Shown here: in pieces, positions 1 to 9,211 of the stretch
Layout of the letters: the number at the start of each line of letters is the position of its first letter
Position numbering within the stretch: position 1 is the first letter of the stretch
NCBI GenBank assembly: GCA_027038835.1
Contig: JALWGC010000019.1
Span: 24,868-88,867 of the forward strand
Length of the DNA: 64,000 bases
Direction of reading: 5' to 3'
Source: Helicobacteraceae bacterium
GTDB lineage: Bacteria; Campylobacterota; Campylobacteria; Campylobacterales; Sulfurimonadaceae
The notes under the pieces: generated by a model
Told to the model about the DNA's origin: nothing
The model's input: the letters and a program-made list of their open reading frames with translations, nothing else
The model's database searches: none
Made by a program: the position numbers and the translations under genes

Positions 1-394
1 CGCCCAAACCTATGTAGTTGAGATCGAGTTCGTTCGCTTGAAGAACCTCTTGCTCGTTGTGGGTGGAAAGACCGATGATTTTGTCGTTGCCGATGGTGTG
101 TTTCAAAAGAGAAAGTGCTTTTTTCTTGTCCGAATCGATTTGGAGCAAATCTTCTTGCCCCAGATGCACTCCATCGCAAAACGGAGTCAACTCGAACTTG
201 TCGTTAACTATCAAAAAACCGTCATACAGTTTGCGCAGCCCGATGAGCCGTTTTTTCATAAACTCCACATCGCCGCTTTTGTTTCTGTACTGTATGATTT
301 CCGCGTTTTTTCTTTTGGCTAAGGCAACGAACTCTTCGAGAGTTTTGTCGTACCGACGCAATAAATCTTCGTCACATAAAGCGTATAATCGCAC
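1..394 (-). CDS. thiE: thiamine phosphate synthase-like protein (3' end cut by window edge)
   Basis: The first 131 codons are visible; the rest lies outside the window. The reading begins MRLYALCDEDLL and contains EIIQYRNKSGD, then IVNDKFEL and CDGVHLGQEDL. This matches the early beta-strands and phosphate-binding part of the ThiE/TenI TIM barrel, which in ThiE joins the thiazole and pyrimidine halves of thiamine. The GTG at 394-392 is the only plausible start because no ATG or TTG lies just upstream in frame. It sits 2 bases after the accD stop, so the two genes are probably co-transcribed. The catalytic C-terminal half is not visible, so a TenI-like paralogue cannot be excluded. Confidence 0.75.
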   Translation of the reverse strand, partial: MRLYALCDEDLLRRYDKTLEEFVALAKRKNAEIIQYRNKSGDVEFMKKRLIGLRKLYDGFLIVNDKFELTPFCDGVHLGQEDLLQIDSDKKKALSLLKHTIGNDKIIGLSTHNEQEVLQANELDLNYIGLG

Positions 395-396
395 GA

Positions 397-1248
397 TTAA
401 TTGTTCAAAAACAGTTTCATCAAATCAGAAAGGGTCTTTTTCAGCTCGTTTCTGTTTACTACCATGTCGATAGAACCTTTTTCGAGCAAAAATTCCGCTC
501 TTTGAAACCCTTCTGGCAAATCAGAACCAATAGTTTGCTTGATAACCCTTTGACCGGCAAACCCTATAAGCGCTCCCGGCTCGGCGATGATAACATCACC
601 CAACATAGCGAAACTCGCACTTACCCCACCCATAGTCGGATCGGAAAGTACCGAAATGTAAGGAAGCTTCTCTTTTGCAAGTTTACCCAAAGCGGCGGAA
701 GTTTTGCTCATCTGCATCAAGGAGAATGTACTTTCTTGCATTCTCGCACCCCCGCTGGCGCTGACTATTATCAGTCCGCAGCGCTTCTCTATGGCGCGGT
801 TTACAGCACGAACGATCTTTTCCCCTTCGACCGAACCGAGACTTCCGCCCATAAACGAAAAATCAAACACAACAAGCTGTGTCAAAATACCGTCCATCGT
901 ACATTCGCCGCTTACGACCGAAGATTTTCTACCGGTTTTTTTAAACCCCTCTTCAACCCTTTTTTTGTACGATTTTTTATCGACGAAATGGAGCGGATCG
1001 ACCGGTTCCAAGTCAGCATCGTACTCAACAAAGCTCCCCTCGTCTGCTAAAAGCTTGATACGGTCGTTGACGTTGATACGCAGGTGAAAACCACATTTAG
1101 GGCAGACGTAGTTTTGGTTTTCGATCTCTTTGTAGTACATCAAAGACTGACATGAAGGACACTTTACCCAGTGGCTCGGCGCTTCGTCTTTTGTCGGTTG
1201 TTTTTTCAACGATTGTTGGCTTTTAGAGAAAATGTTTAAAAAATTCAA
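397..1248 (-). CDS. accD: acetyl-CoA carboxylase carboxyltransferase subunit beta
   Basis: AccD forms the carboxyltransferase of acetyl-CoA carboxylase with AccA and makes malonyl-CoA for fatty acid synthesis in the cytoplasm. An N-terminal zinc ribbon is visible (CPSCQ, then CPKCGFH about 18 residues later). The crotonase-fold core carries [13 protein letters not shown] and [11 protein letters not shown] place the start at TTG 1248 (protein begins LNFLNIFSK) because AAGGA lies 6 bases upstream and family members begin at this motif. The frame stays open to a second TTG at 1287, but that lies inside a palindromic repeat (1274-1340). The predicted protein has 283 residues, normal for the family. 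thiE follows after 2 bases. Confidence 0.95.
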   Translation of the reverse strand: MNFLNIFSKSQQSLKKQPTKDEAPSHWVKCPSCQSLMYYKEIENQNYVCPKCGFHLRINVNDRIKLLADEGSFVEYDADLEPVDPLHFVDKKSYKKRVEEGFKKTGRKSSVVSGECTMDGILTQLVVFDFSFMGGSLGSVEGEKIVRAVNRAIEKRCGLIIVSASGGARMQESTFSLMQMSKTSAALGKLAKEKLPYISVLSDPTMGGVSASFAMLGDVIIAEPGALIGFAGQRVIKQTIGSDLPEGFQRAEFLLEKGSIDMVVNRNELKKTLSDLMKLFLNN

Positions 1249-1273
1249 GCTGATTCCTTCTACTTCTACATAA

Positions 1274-1340
1274 TAGACTTCTTGCAAAACTCCTAAACAG
1301 TCTCAGGGGAGTCAAAGCAAGAGATTTTGCAAGAAGTCTA
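1274..1340. repeat. 67-bp palindromic element (MITE-like or IS-end remnant)
   Basis: TAGACTTCTTGCAAAA at 1274-1289 is repeated as an exact inverted copy at 1325-1340, with a 35-bp centre that itself carries ACTCC/GGAGT arms. Perfect 16-bp terminal inverted repeats around a tiny non-coding core are what a miniature transposable element or the fused ends of a deleted insertion sequence would leave. The element ends 25 bases upstream of the accD start, and a possible -10 box (TATTAT, 1275-1270 on the minus strand) straddles its edge. A clear target-site duplication is not visible. A transcription terminator after gltD is an alternative reading, but no T-run follows the hairpin. Confidence 0.65.
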
Positions 1341-1442
1341 ATGGATGTATTATACCAAAAAGTTCTTATCTTGCAAAAAAAAGTGGTGAATTCGAGGGAA
1401 AATCCACCCCAAAAAGGGGCAGGAGAGAAAGAAAAAACGGTT

Positions 1443-2825
1443 TTAACCTATCAGAGACTTGACGATGCTTCTTGCAGCTTCGCGTCCATCGTAAGCTGCC
1501 GTTACGACAAGGTCGGCACCTCTAAAACAATCTCCACCGGCAAAAATACCTTTCGTGGATGTTTCGTGGTTCTCATCTATCACCACACCACCCCATTCAT
1601 TGGTTTTAATACCGTTTTCAGCCAAGAACGACGGCACGGCAGGGTCGAAACCAAGCGACATGATAACTACATCCGCTTGTACTCTAAATTCGCTCCCTTT
1701 AACCACTTCCATACGTTGTCTTCCACTTTCGTCTTTGGCACCGAGTTTCGTTTTTACACACTCTATCGCGATAGCTTTACCGTTTTCATCGAGTACTATC
1801 TCTTTTGGAGCGGTATAGAATTCGAAATCGACACCCTCTTCCATCGCGTTTTTGTACTCTTTTTTACTTCCGGGCATATTTTTTTCGTCCCGTCTGTACA
1901 AACACGTTACACTCTTCGCGCCTTCACGTTTTGCGGTTCTCAAACAGTCCATAGCGGTATCTCCACCACCGATAACGACGACATCGAGGTCTTTGAAATC
2001 GAACTGTTTGTCATACTCCAAACCGAAGTTCTTACGCTGAATCGCCGTGAGATACTCCATCGCTTTATACACGTTGGGTGCTTGTTCACCGGCTATTCCC
2101 GCTTCTTTCGCTTTCGTAGCGCCGATTCCTATGAAAACGGCGTCATGTCCGCTTGCTATTTCATCGAAACTGATATCTTTTCCGACTTCGCAGTTAAGAA
2201 CGAGCTTCATACCCGCTTCTTCAAGCAGTTTGACACGGCGCTCGACTATTTTTTTATCGAGTTTGAAGTTTGGAATCCCGTACGTCAAAAGACCGCCCGC
2301 TTTGTCGCTTCGCTCATACATCGTCACCCCGATGCCGCTTCGAAGCAAATATGTCGCACATGAAAGCCCCGCAGGTCCGCTTCCGATGATAGCGACTTTT
2401 TTATCGGTCGTGATACCCGGAAATTCCGGTTTGAATCCGGCCTTGAACCCCTCCTCGGTGATGAACGTCTCGACCGAGCCGATGGTGATAGCTCCATGAC
2501 CGTCGTTGAGTGTACAATCCCCCTCGCACAGTCTATCATGCGGACAAACTCTACCCATCACTTCAGGGAATGGAGACGGCTCGTTGGAGAGTTTGAAAGC
2601 GAATTCAAGGTCTTTTTCGCTTACGGCTTTGAGCCATTGCGGAATGTAGTTGTGAAGCGGACATTTGTTCAAACAATACGGGTCACCACATTGAATACAT
2701 CTGTCACTTTGACTCGAAGCTTCGAACTTGTCGAACACTTCGTAAATCTCGTTGAAATCTTTCGTTCGCTCTACTACAAGCCTCTTTTTCGGCTCTATTC
2801 TGTCTATAGTTAAAAATTCTCTCAT
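1443..2825 (-). CDS. gltD: glutamate synthase (NADPH) small subunit
   Basis: GltD takes electrons from NADPH through FAD and passes them over iron-sulfur clusters to GltB, which makes glutamate from glutamine and 2-oxoglutarate. The N-terminal part has two cysteine groups for [4Fe-4S] clusters (CIQCGDPYCLNKCP near residue 41, and CPHDRLCEGDC near 94). A FAD-binding GSGPAGLSC follows near residue 148 and an NADPH-binding GGGDTAMDC near 287. The 460-residue length fits the family. It starts 3 bases after the gltB stop, so the two subunits are made from one message. Confidence 0.96.
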   Translation of the reverse strand: MREFLTIDRIEPKKRLVVERTKDFNEIYEVFDKFEASSQSDRCIQCGDPYCLNKCPLHNYIPQWLKAVSEKDLEFAFKLSNEPSPFPEVMGRVCPHDRLCEGDCTLNDGHGAITIGSVETFITEEGFKAGFKPEFPGITTDKKVAIIGSGPAGLSCATYLLRSGIGVTMYERSDKAGGLLTYGIPNFKLDKKIVERRVKLLEEAGMKLVLNCEVGKDISFDEIASGHDAVFIGIGATKAKEAGIAGEQAPNVYKAMEYLTAIQRKNFGLEYDKQFDFKDLDVVVIGGGDTAMDCLRTAKREGAKSVTCLYRRDEKNMPGSKKEYKNAMEEGVDFEFYTAPKEIVLDENGKAIAIECVKTKLGAKDESGRQRMEVVKGSEFRVQADVVIMSLGFDPAVPSFLAENGIKTNEWGGVVIDENHETSTKGIFAGGDCFRGADLVVTAAYDGREAARSIVKSLIG

Positions 2826-2828
2826 CTC

Positions 2829-5800
2829 TTAGTCTCCATTCTCAAGGTTTAGTGGGAGTTTGGTTAGATTTTTCGGTCTTACCATCCAGAAGTTTCTCAC
2901 TTCTATTCTAAAGCTGTCCAAAATCATCTGCGCTTTTTCGCTTCCTGTTTCGACAAGGTAATCTTTAAGCAATTTTTTCAAGAAGTGGCGTGCTTCATCC
3001 CCTTCGTCGGTATCGATGCGCACGGCTTCGACAAGCTCTTGGTTGATATTTTCGATGAACTTGTGTTCCGCATCGTAAACGAACGCCAAACCGCCTGTCA
3101 TACCCGCACCGAAGTTGATACCGGTTTGACCGAGAATAACGACGATACCTCCGGTCATATATTCACAAGCGTTATCACCCGCTCCTTCAACTACCGTAAC
3201 CGCACCGGAATTTCTAACGGCAAAACGCTCACCAACGCTTCCGGCTATATACACTTTACCGCCGGTCGCACCGTAAAGACAGGTGTTACCACCGGCGCTG
3301 AAAGCTTCTCCTTGCTGTTTAGGGGTGATGACGATTTTACCGCCGTGCATCCCTTTAGCTATGTAATCGTTGGCTACACCGTTTAGCTTCATCGTGATAC
3401 CGTTGATGAGAAACGCTCCAAACGCTTGTCCGGCTATCCCATCGAGTTCGATTTTGATAGTGTCTGGCTTGAGTCCGGCATCGCCGTAGTACTGCGCTAT
3501 CTCACCACTTACCAGTGCACCGAAACTTCTGTTGAGGTTGCAGATGGTACGTTTTATCTTGATAGGCATTTCAGGATTTTTGATAGCGCTGTATGCCTCT
3601 TTGAGCACATCTTTTTCAAACGCATTGTCGTCAAACGGTTCGTTCGATTCCATCTGACAAGTATCGACACCTTTTTCTCGGTGTAAAATAGCGCTGAAAT
3701 CGAATTTTTTCGCGAACTCGTCGTCGATAACTTTTAAAATATCGCTTCGACCTATCATCTCTTCCATGGTTCTAAAACCAAGTTGCGCCATAATTGAACG
3801 TACATCTTCTGCAAGGAGTGTGAAGTAGTTGATCACTTTTTGGACATTCCCTTTGAAGAACTCTTGGCGAAGTTTTTCGTTTTGAGTCGCGATACCGACG
3901 GAACATTTGTTGACATGACATATACGAAGCATTTTACATCCGACCATCGTAAGCACACCTGTACCAAACGCATAGCTCTCCGCACCCAGTAGTGCCGCTT
4001 TGACAACGTCCATACCGGTTTTGAGACCACCGTCTGTTTGTACATGGACGAACTCTCTTAGGTGGTTGGCTTTTAGAGCGTTGTGCGCTTCTGCAAGACC
4101 TATCTCCCAAGGGTTACCGGCAAATTTGATCGAAGTAAGCGGTGCCGCACCCGTACCGCCGTCACCACCGGAGATGATGATTTTGTCCGCATACGCTTTG
4201 GCAACTCCGGCTGCGATCGTTCCTACACCGATGGTAGAAACGAGTTTGACAGCGATTTTCGCTTTAGGGTTGACCTGCTTGAGGTCGAAAATAAGCTGTG
4301 CCAAATCCTCGATAGAGTAGATATCGTGGTGAGGTGGAGGGGAAATGAGCGTTACCCCTTTTGTCGTATGGCGCAGTTTCGCTATAAGGGCCGTTACTTT
4401 ATGACCCGGTAGCTGACCACCCTCACCCGGTTTCGCACCTTGGGCGACTTTTATCTGAATCTCTTCGGCACTTCTAAGGTACGCCGGCGTAACACCGAAA
4501 CGTCCGGAAGCGACTTGTTTGATCTTGGAATTGCGCTCCGTTCCAAATCGCGCAGGGTCTTCACCACCCTCACCCGAGTTGGACTGACCGCCGATGGTGT
4601 TCATCGCTATCGCAAGTGTTTCATGTGCTTCGGGGCTGATAGAACCAAGACTCATAGCCGCACTGGCGAAACGCTTGAATATCTCCTCTTTCGGCTCCAC
4701 CTCGTCGATGCTGATAGGCTCTCTATCGGAATTGAACTCGAAAAAGTCGCGAATGAATTTTCTATCTCTGTTTTCTATAAGGTTTTTGAGTTCATCCCAC
4801 GCTTCGCTCGTTCCCTCATCCGCTACGCGGTGAATCGCTTTGATAACCATAGGACCGAAGTCATGGTATTCTTCACCGCTGTAGAACTTGTAAAAACCTC
4901 CCACTTTCAAAGGGAAGATTTTGTTGAAACCGTCACTTCTAAAAGCGTCTTTGTGCCACTTTTTGAGTCTTTCGTCGATGTCGTCGTAACCAAGTCCTCC
5001 AAGAGCGGAATTCGATGCCGCGAAACATTCCGAAACGATTTCATCTCCCAGTCCCAAAATATCGAACAAGCCAGAGTTTCTATACGAAGCGATAGTCGAA
5101 ATACCCATTTTCGAAAGAATCTTCAAAAGCCCGCCGTTGAGTGCACCCTGGATAGCTTTCATAGCTTCTTTCGCACTCAAGTTCAATTCTTTAGAGTGTT
5201 TGATATGCTTGAGTGCCGTAGAGAAAAGAAGTTTTGGATATACCGCGTTCGCACCATAACCTATGAGAACCGCCGCGGAATGGGAATCTTGCACTTCGTC
5301 CGTTACCGCTATCATCGAAACGAGATGTCTGACTTTGGCTTCAAGAAGCGCGATGTTAAGACGCCCTATCGCCATCGCCATCGGAATCACCGCATGGTCT
5401 TTGTCAAAACCGCTATCATCGAGAATAACGATGCGAATACCCTCTGTTTTGACCGCTTCTACGACTTCTTTCACAAGAGCGTCAAGCGCTTGTTTGAGTG
5501 AACCTTTGTATGCCGTAGAGAAAGTGCCGTTTTTGTAGAACTCTTCGTATCGCGGTGAAGAAGGGTCTCCAAACGATTTGAGAATTTCGATCTTTTCGCT
5601 TGTCAAAATAGGTGAAACCGCTTTGAGTCTGTGTGCATGTGTAGGGAGCTCGTCGAGTATGTTGTGGGTTTCACCAAAACCTGTATTGAGACTCATCACC
5701 ACCTTTTCACGAATCGGGTCGATAGGCGGGTTGGTAACTTGAGCGAACTTTTGTTTGAAAAAGTCGGTGAAACGGCGCTGTTTTTGGGAGAATGCCGCAA

Positions 5801-7277
5801 GTGGAGTGTCATCCCCCATACTTCCAACCGCTTCTTTACCGTCTTTGAGCATCGGTTCTATCACTTGCTCCACAATTTCATGTGTAATGTTGAAATATCG
5901 CTGACGCTCGGTGATGTTGTTTTCATCGAGTTCGAGATTGTCGTCGTAGTTTTCACCCGTGTGCTCTTGAAGATACACCATGTGTTCGTTGAGCCATTTC
6001 ATGTACGGGTTGGAGCTTTTTAGATAATCGTTGATATCTTCGTTTTTGAGCACTTTTCCAAACTGCAAATCGAGCCCTATCATTTCACCCGATTGCAATC
6101 TTCCACGCTCGAGCACTTCATCGTCGTCGAAATCGATAACGCCGTATTCGCTCGCTATCAACAACGTGTCGTCTTTGGTGATGACGTATTTCGAAGGGCG
6201 AAGACCGTTTCTATCGAGCACACAACCGATGTAGCGACCATCGGTGACGCTAAACGCCGCAGGACCGTCCCATGCTTCGAAAACCGTCGAAAAGTATTCG
6301 TAGTAAGCTCTAAGCTCAGGGTCCATGTGGGGAGCGTTTTGCCAAGCGAACGGTATAAGCGCGCGAACCGCTTTGAAAAAGTCCATACCGTTGACAAGCA
6401 AAAATTCCAAGAAGTTGTCGGCACTCGCACTGTCACTCGCCCCCTCTTGAAGAATAGGCAAAATCCGCTCTATCTCCTCTTGGGAGAACACTTCGCTTTT
6501 GATAGCGAGCGATTTTATCTCTACGTTGAAACGGTTTCCTTCAACGGAGTTGATCTCACCGTTGTGCGCAACCGCTCTAAAAGGTTGTGCCAGCTTCCAC
6601 TGCGGGAGAGTGTTGGTCGAGAATCTTTGGTGAAAAAGGGAAAACGATATCTTGAAATTCGGGTCTTGTAGGTCTTTGTAGAACTCCTTGATATGCGTCG
6701 GCATAACAAGACCTTTGTAGGAGATAAGCTTCGAGCTCATAGAAGGGATGTAGAAATCTTTATCTTCTACAAGTGCGTGTTCGATCTCTTTACGGCTTAG
6801 GTACAATAACGCATCGAAACGTTTTCTCGCCATGATGGAGTTTGGCGTGATGAACACCTGAACGATATGTGGGAGAGTCGCTAAAGCCTGATCTCCAAGT
6901 GCGTTCGTATCTATTGGAACGTCTCGCTCCAAAACCACTTTGAGGTCGTTTTTCGAACACATCTCTTCGACCGTTTTCAGGCACTCTTTGTCTTTGGTGA
7001 AAACCACGGCGACGGCGTAGAGCTCCGGAAACTCCACACCCGCTTCGCTCGCTTTTTGGCGTAGAAACTCATCGGGTAGAGAAAGCAAAAGTCCGCTTCC
7101 ATCACCCGTCTTGCCGTCTGCGGCGATCGCACCGCGGTGCATCATGCGCTCCAGCGCGGTTACCGCGTTGTCGAGAATTTTTTTCGAGGGTTTGTTTTTG
7201 ATATTCGCGATCAAACCAAAACCGCAGTTGTCTTTAAATGAACGAAGCAATTCTTCGTGTTTATTCAGTTTACTCAT
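2829..7277 (-). CDS. gltB: glutamate synthase large subunit
   Basis: This is the catalytic subunit of glutamate synthase. Residues 1-17 look like the short propeptide removed to expose Cys18 (NCGFGLIANI) as the N-terminal nucleophile of the class II glutaminase domain. The central and FMN-binding synthase domains follow, with GGEDPARFGTERNSKIKQ and ISGGDGGTGAAPLTSIK. Next come the [3Fe-4S] ligands in CKMLRICHVNKC (Cys-x5-Cys-x4-Cys) and the C-terminal beta-helix (GALVSGEIAQYYG onward). At 1482 residues it is full length. AGGGAGAG precedes the ATG. It heads the gltBD operon and supplies the ammonium-assimilation step downstream of the nitrate genes further right. Confidence 0.97.
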   Translation of the reverse strand: MSKLNKHEELLRSFKDNCGFGLIANIKNKPSKKILDNAVTALERMMHRGAIAADGKTGDGSGLLLSLPDEFLRQKASEAGVEFPELYAVAVVFTKDKECLKTVEEMCSKNDLKVVLERDVPIDTNALGDQALATLPHIVQVFITPNSIMARKRFDALLYLSRKEIEHALVEDKDFYIPSMSSKLISYKGLVMPTHIKEFYKDLQDPNFKISFSLFHQRFSTNTLPQWKLAQPFRAVAHNGEINSVEGNRFNVEIKSLAIKSEVFSQEEIERILPILQEGASDSASADNFLEFLLVNGMDFFKAVRALIPFAWQNAPHMDPELRAYYEYFSTVFEAWDGPAAFSVTDGRYIGCVLDRNGLRPSKYVITKDDTLLIASEYGVIDFDDDEVLERGRLQSGEMIGLDLQFGKVLKNEDINDYLKSSNPYMKWLNEHMVYLQEHTGENYDDNLELDENNITERQRYFNITHEIVEQVIEPMLKDGKEAVGSMGDDTPLAAFSQKQRRFTDFFKQKFAQVTNPPIDPIREKVVMSLNTGFGETHNILDELPTHAHRLKAVSPILTSEKIEILKSFGDPSSPRYEEFYKNGTFSTAYKGSLKQALDALVKEVVEAVKTEGIRIVILDDSGFDKDHAVIPMAMAIGRLNIALLEAKVRHLVSMIAVTDEVQDSHSAAVLIGYGANAVYPKLLFSTALKHIKHSKELNLSAKEAMKAIQGALNGGLLKILSKMGISTIASYRNSGLFDILGLGDEIVSECFAASNSALGGLGYDDIDERLKKWHKDAFRSDGFNKIFPLKVGGFYKFYSGEEYHDFGPMVIKAIHRVADEGTSEAWDELKNLIENRDRKFIRDFFEFNSDREPISIDEVEPKEEIFKRFASAAMSLGSISPEAHETLAIAMNTIGGQSNSGEGGEDPARFGTERNSKIKQVASGRFGVTPAYLRSAEEIQIKVAQGAKPGEGGQLPGHKVTALIAKLRHTTKGVTLISPPPHHDIYSIEDLAQLIFDLKQVNPKAKIAVKLVSTIGVGTIAAGVAKAYADKIIISGGDGGTGAAPLTSIKFAGNPWEIGLAEAHNALKANHLREFVHVQTDGGLKTGMDVVKAALLGAESYAFGTGVLTMVGCKMLRICHVNKCSVGIATQNEKLRQEFFKGNVQKVINYFTLLAEDVRSIMAQLGFRTMEEMIGRSDILKVIDDEFAKKFDFSAILHREKGVDTCQMESNEPFDDNAFEKDVLKEAYSAIKNPEMPIKIKRTICNLNRSFGALVSGEIAQYYGDAGLKPDTIKIELDGIAGQAFGAFLINGITMKLNGVANDYIAKGMHGGKIVITPKQQGEAFSAGGNTCLYGATGGKVYIAGSVGERFAVRNSGAVTVVEGAGDNACEYMTGGIVVILGQTGINFGAGMTGGLAFVYDAEHKFIENINQELVEAVRIDTDEGDEARHFLKKLLKDYLVETGSEKAQMILDSFRIEVRNFWMVRPKNLTKLPLNLENGD

Positions 7278-7398
7278 TGAAACTCTCCCTTTTTTTGGAA
7301 ATTCTTAAAGATTTCCCGTTTTTTAATCTCTTTTTAAAGTAAATTATCTTATTTAAGAGATGAAGTTATGTATTTTACAAAAAGTCAGATTAAAGTTG

Positions 7399-7404
7399 TA
7401 TAAT
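7399..7404 (+). promoter_or_regulatory. -10 box upstream of recO
   Basis: TATAAT lies 49 bases before the recO start, in the AT-rich gap between the divergent gltB and recO genes. No good -35 hexamer is visible, which is common in this phylum. Confidence 0.45.
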
Positions 7405-7453
7405 ACGACGAGAAAATTGGAAAAAAAACTAAAAATGTGCAAAAAAGAAGCAA

Positions 7454-8071
7454 ATGCAAGGATTCATACTCAACGTTAACAGAGTCAAAGAAGAAGACTT
7501 GATTGTCAGTATATTATCGCAAAACGGCTTAGAAACTCTTTATAGGTTCTATGGTGCGCGTCATGGGAGCATCAACATCGGTTTTCTTATCGATTTCGAA
7601 AAAGAATCGAGTCCAAAATCGACCATTTCCAGACTCAAAGACGTGATGCATATCGGTTTTCGCTGGATTCACGACTACAAGCTGCTACGCCTTTGGCAAG
7701 ATTTCGTAAAACTTTTCTACCGGCATCTTCGCGACACCGACGAACTCGAACCGTTTTACTTCGACCTTTTGCAAGATGCCTCCACAAAATGGAGTGAGCA
7801 AAACCCAAAACGCGTAGCTATAGAAAGTTATGTAAAACTACTGGAGTATGAAGGGCGACTCCATAGCGAGTTCGAATGTTTTTTATGTGGAGAGGATATT
7901 CAAGGGGATATCTCTTTGGTAAGAGCTTTTTTACCGACACACAAAGAGTGCACCCACACCCTTCCGATTTCCAAACAAGCCCTGAACGAACTCTACAAAA
8001 CCAAAAGTTCACTTTTTCTTAGCGATACCGAAGTGGATAGAATGTGGTACATCCTCCTCGAAGGGCTTTAA
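7454..8071 (+). CDS. recO: DNA repair protein RecO (epsilon type)
   Basis: The 205-residue protein begins MQGFILNVNRVKEEDLIVSIL, the N-terminal OB-fold that in RecO binds DNA and helps load RecA with RecR. The sequence LYRFYGARHGSINIG matches the short RecO form of Campylobacterota. One CFLCGED motif in the C-terminal half recalls the zinc site of longer RecO proteins but is incomplete (two cysteines, then a histidine in PTHKEC). It is transcribed away from gltB and converges on nspC. Assignment rests on the overall pattern, since RecO is poorly conserved. Confidence 0.8.
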   Translation: MQGFILNVNRVKEEDLIVSILSQNGLETLYRFYGARHGSINIGFLIDFEKESSPKSTISRLKDVMHIGFRWIHDYKLLRLWQDFVKLFYRHLRDTDELEPFYFDLLQDASTKWSEQNPKRVAIESYVKLLEYEGRLHSEFECFLCGEDIQGDISLVRAFLPTHKECTHTLPISKQALNELYKTKSSLFLSDTEVDRMWYILLEGL

Positions 8072-8080
8072 CTTCTTGCA

Positions 8081-9211
8081 TCACGACAACCTTGTTTTGT
8101 AATCTTCATACCGAAACTCTCTAACGACTTCGATTTCGCCGTTTTTGCGTTTTATCGCCAAGCTTGGGAGCTTGATACCGTTGAAGGTGGTGTTTTTAAC
8201 GAATGTATAGTGGATTTGATCTTCGAAGATGATTCTATCGCCGATTCGAAGCGGTGTATCGAAACTGTAATCCCCCATGATATCTCCGGCAAGACACGTG
8301 TTCCCGGCAAGCCGGTATGTGTAGGGTTTTTCCCCCGCTTGTGCAGCGCCTCTCACTTCGGCGCGATAAGGCATCGCAAGGGTGTCTGGCATATGCGCCT
8401 CGGCGGAAGTGTCCAAAATAGCTATGTCGATACCGTTGTGTACGATATCCAAAACCGTAGCTTCGAGATAACCGGTTTGCCACCCTACCGCTTCACCGGG
8501 TTCTAAGTAAACCTCCACTCCGTAACGGGAACGAAACTCCCGTATGATGCGAATGAGTTTCTCCACGTCATACCCTTTGCGGGTTATATGATGCCCACCG
8601 CCGAAGTTGACATACTTCACCCCTTCTATATACTCGCCAAAACGTTCTTCAAAACCTTTTAGTACTTGCTCGAGTGCGTCCGCGTCTTGTTCGCAAAGAG
8701 CGTGAAAGTTCAATCCATCGAGTTTTGGAACTACCCTTTGGTCGAAATTCTTTTGTGTCGTTCCCAGCCGACTATAGGGTGCGCATGGATTGTACAACTC
8801 CGTAGGTGAAGCGGAGGTTTGGGGGTTGAGTCGCAAGGAAATCTCTATGTCAGGGTTGTGTTCTTTGACTCGGTCGTAAAACCGCCGCAACTGCGAAGGG
8901 GAATTGAAAACGATATGGTCGCTTATTTGTGCTATCTCGTCAATATCGCTCTCTTTGAAAGCCGGCGAGTAGGTGTGTACCTCCCCCTTTTCGTTGTGTT
9001 TGCAAAACTCCTCACGCGCGAGTTTCGCCTCCCACAATCCGCTTGCGGTACACCCTTTGAGATACTTCGCGACAAGATCGAACGTGCTCCACATCGCGAA
9101 TCCTTTAAGTGCCAAAATGATCTTCGCGCCGCTTCGCTCTTGCACATACTCCAACAACTGCAAGTTCTTTTCCAAAAGCGCTTCTTCGCAAACATAAACC
9201 GGTGTTTCTAT
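8081..9211 (-). CDS. nspC: carboxynorspermidine/carboxyspermidine decarboxylase, probable AUA start
   Basis: NspC is a PLP enzyme of the alanine-racemase fold that removes CO2 from carboxyspermidine, the last step of the alternative spermidine pathway. GAKIILALKGFAMWS near the N-terminus carries the PLP lysine; YVNFGGGHH and VYLEPGEAVGWQTGYL follow. The natural N-terminus should include ETPVYVCEEALLEKN, which lies upstream of the first standard start codon (TTG 9175). An in-frame TAA closes the frame at 9223-9221, and the only candidate between is ATA at 9211-9209. This ATA follows AAGGGG by 5 bases and overlaps the stop of the preceding gene as ATAG. The AUA start is my inference; a sequence error turning ATG into ATA would look identical. 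Confidence 0.9.
   Translation of the reverse strand: METPVYVCEEALLEKNLQLLEYVQERSGAKIILALKGFAMWSTFDLVAKYLKGCTASGLWEAKLAREEFCKHNEKGEVHTYSPAFKESDIDEIAQISDHIVFNSPSQLRRFYDRVKEHNPDIEISLRLNPQTSASPTELYNPCAPYSRLGTTQKNFDQRVVPKLDGLNFHALCEQDADALEQVLKGFEERFGEYIEGVKYVNFGGGHHITRKGYDVEKLIRIIREFRSRYGVEVYLEPGEAVGWQTGYLEATVLDIVHNGIDIAILDTSAEAHMPDTLAMPYRAEVRGAAQAGEKPYTYRLAGNTCLAGDIMGDYSFDTPLRIGDRIIFEDQIHYTFVKNTTFNGIKLPSLAIKRKNGEIEVVREFRYEDYKTRLS

Noticed and set aside
1385..1442. Terminator after gltD formed by CCCC-AAAAA-GGGG
   Set aside because: A four-base stem with no following T-run on the minus strand is too weak to call.
1341..2363. A 340-codon plus-strand open frame opposite gltD
   Set aside because: It is antisense to a clear gltD with intact FAD and NADPH motifs; the frame is open only because of gltD codon bias.
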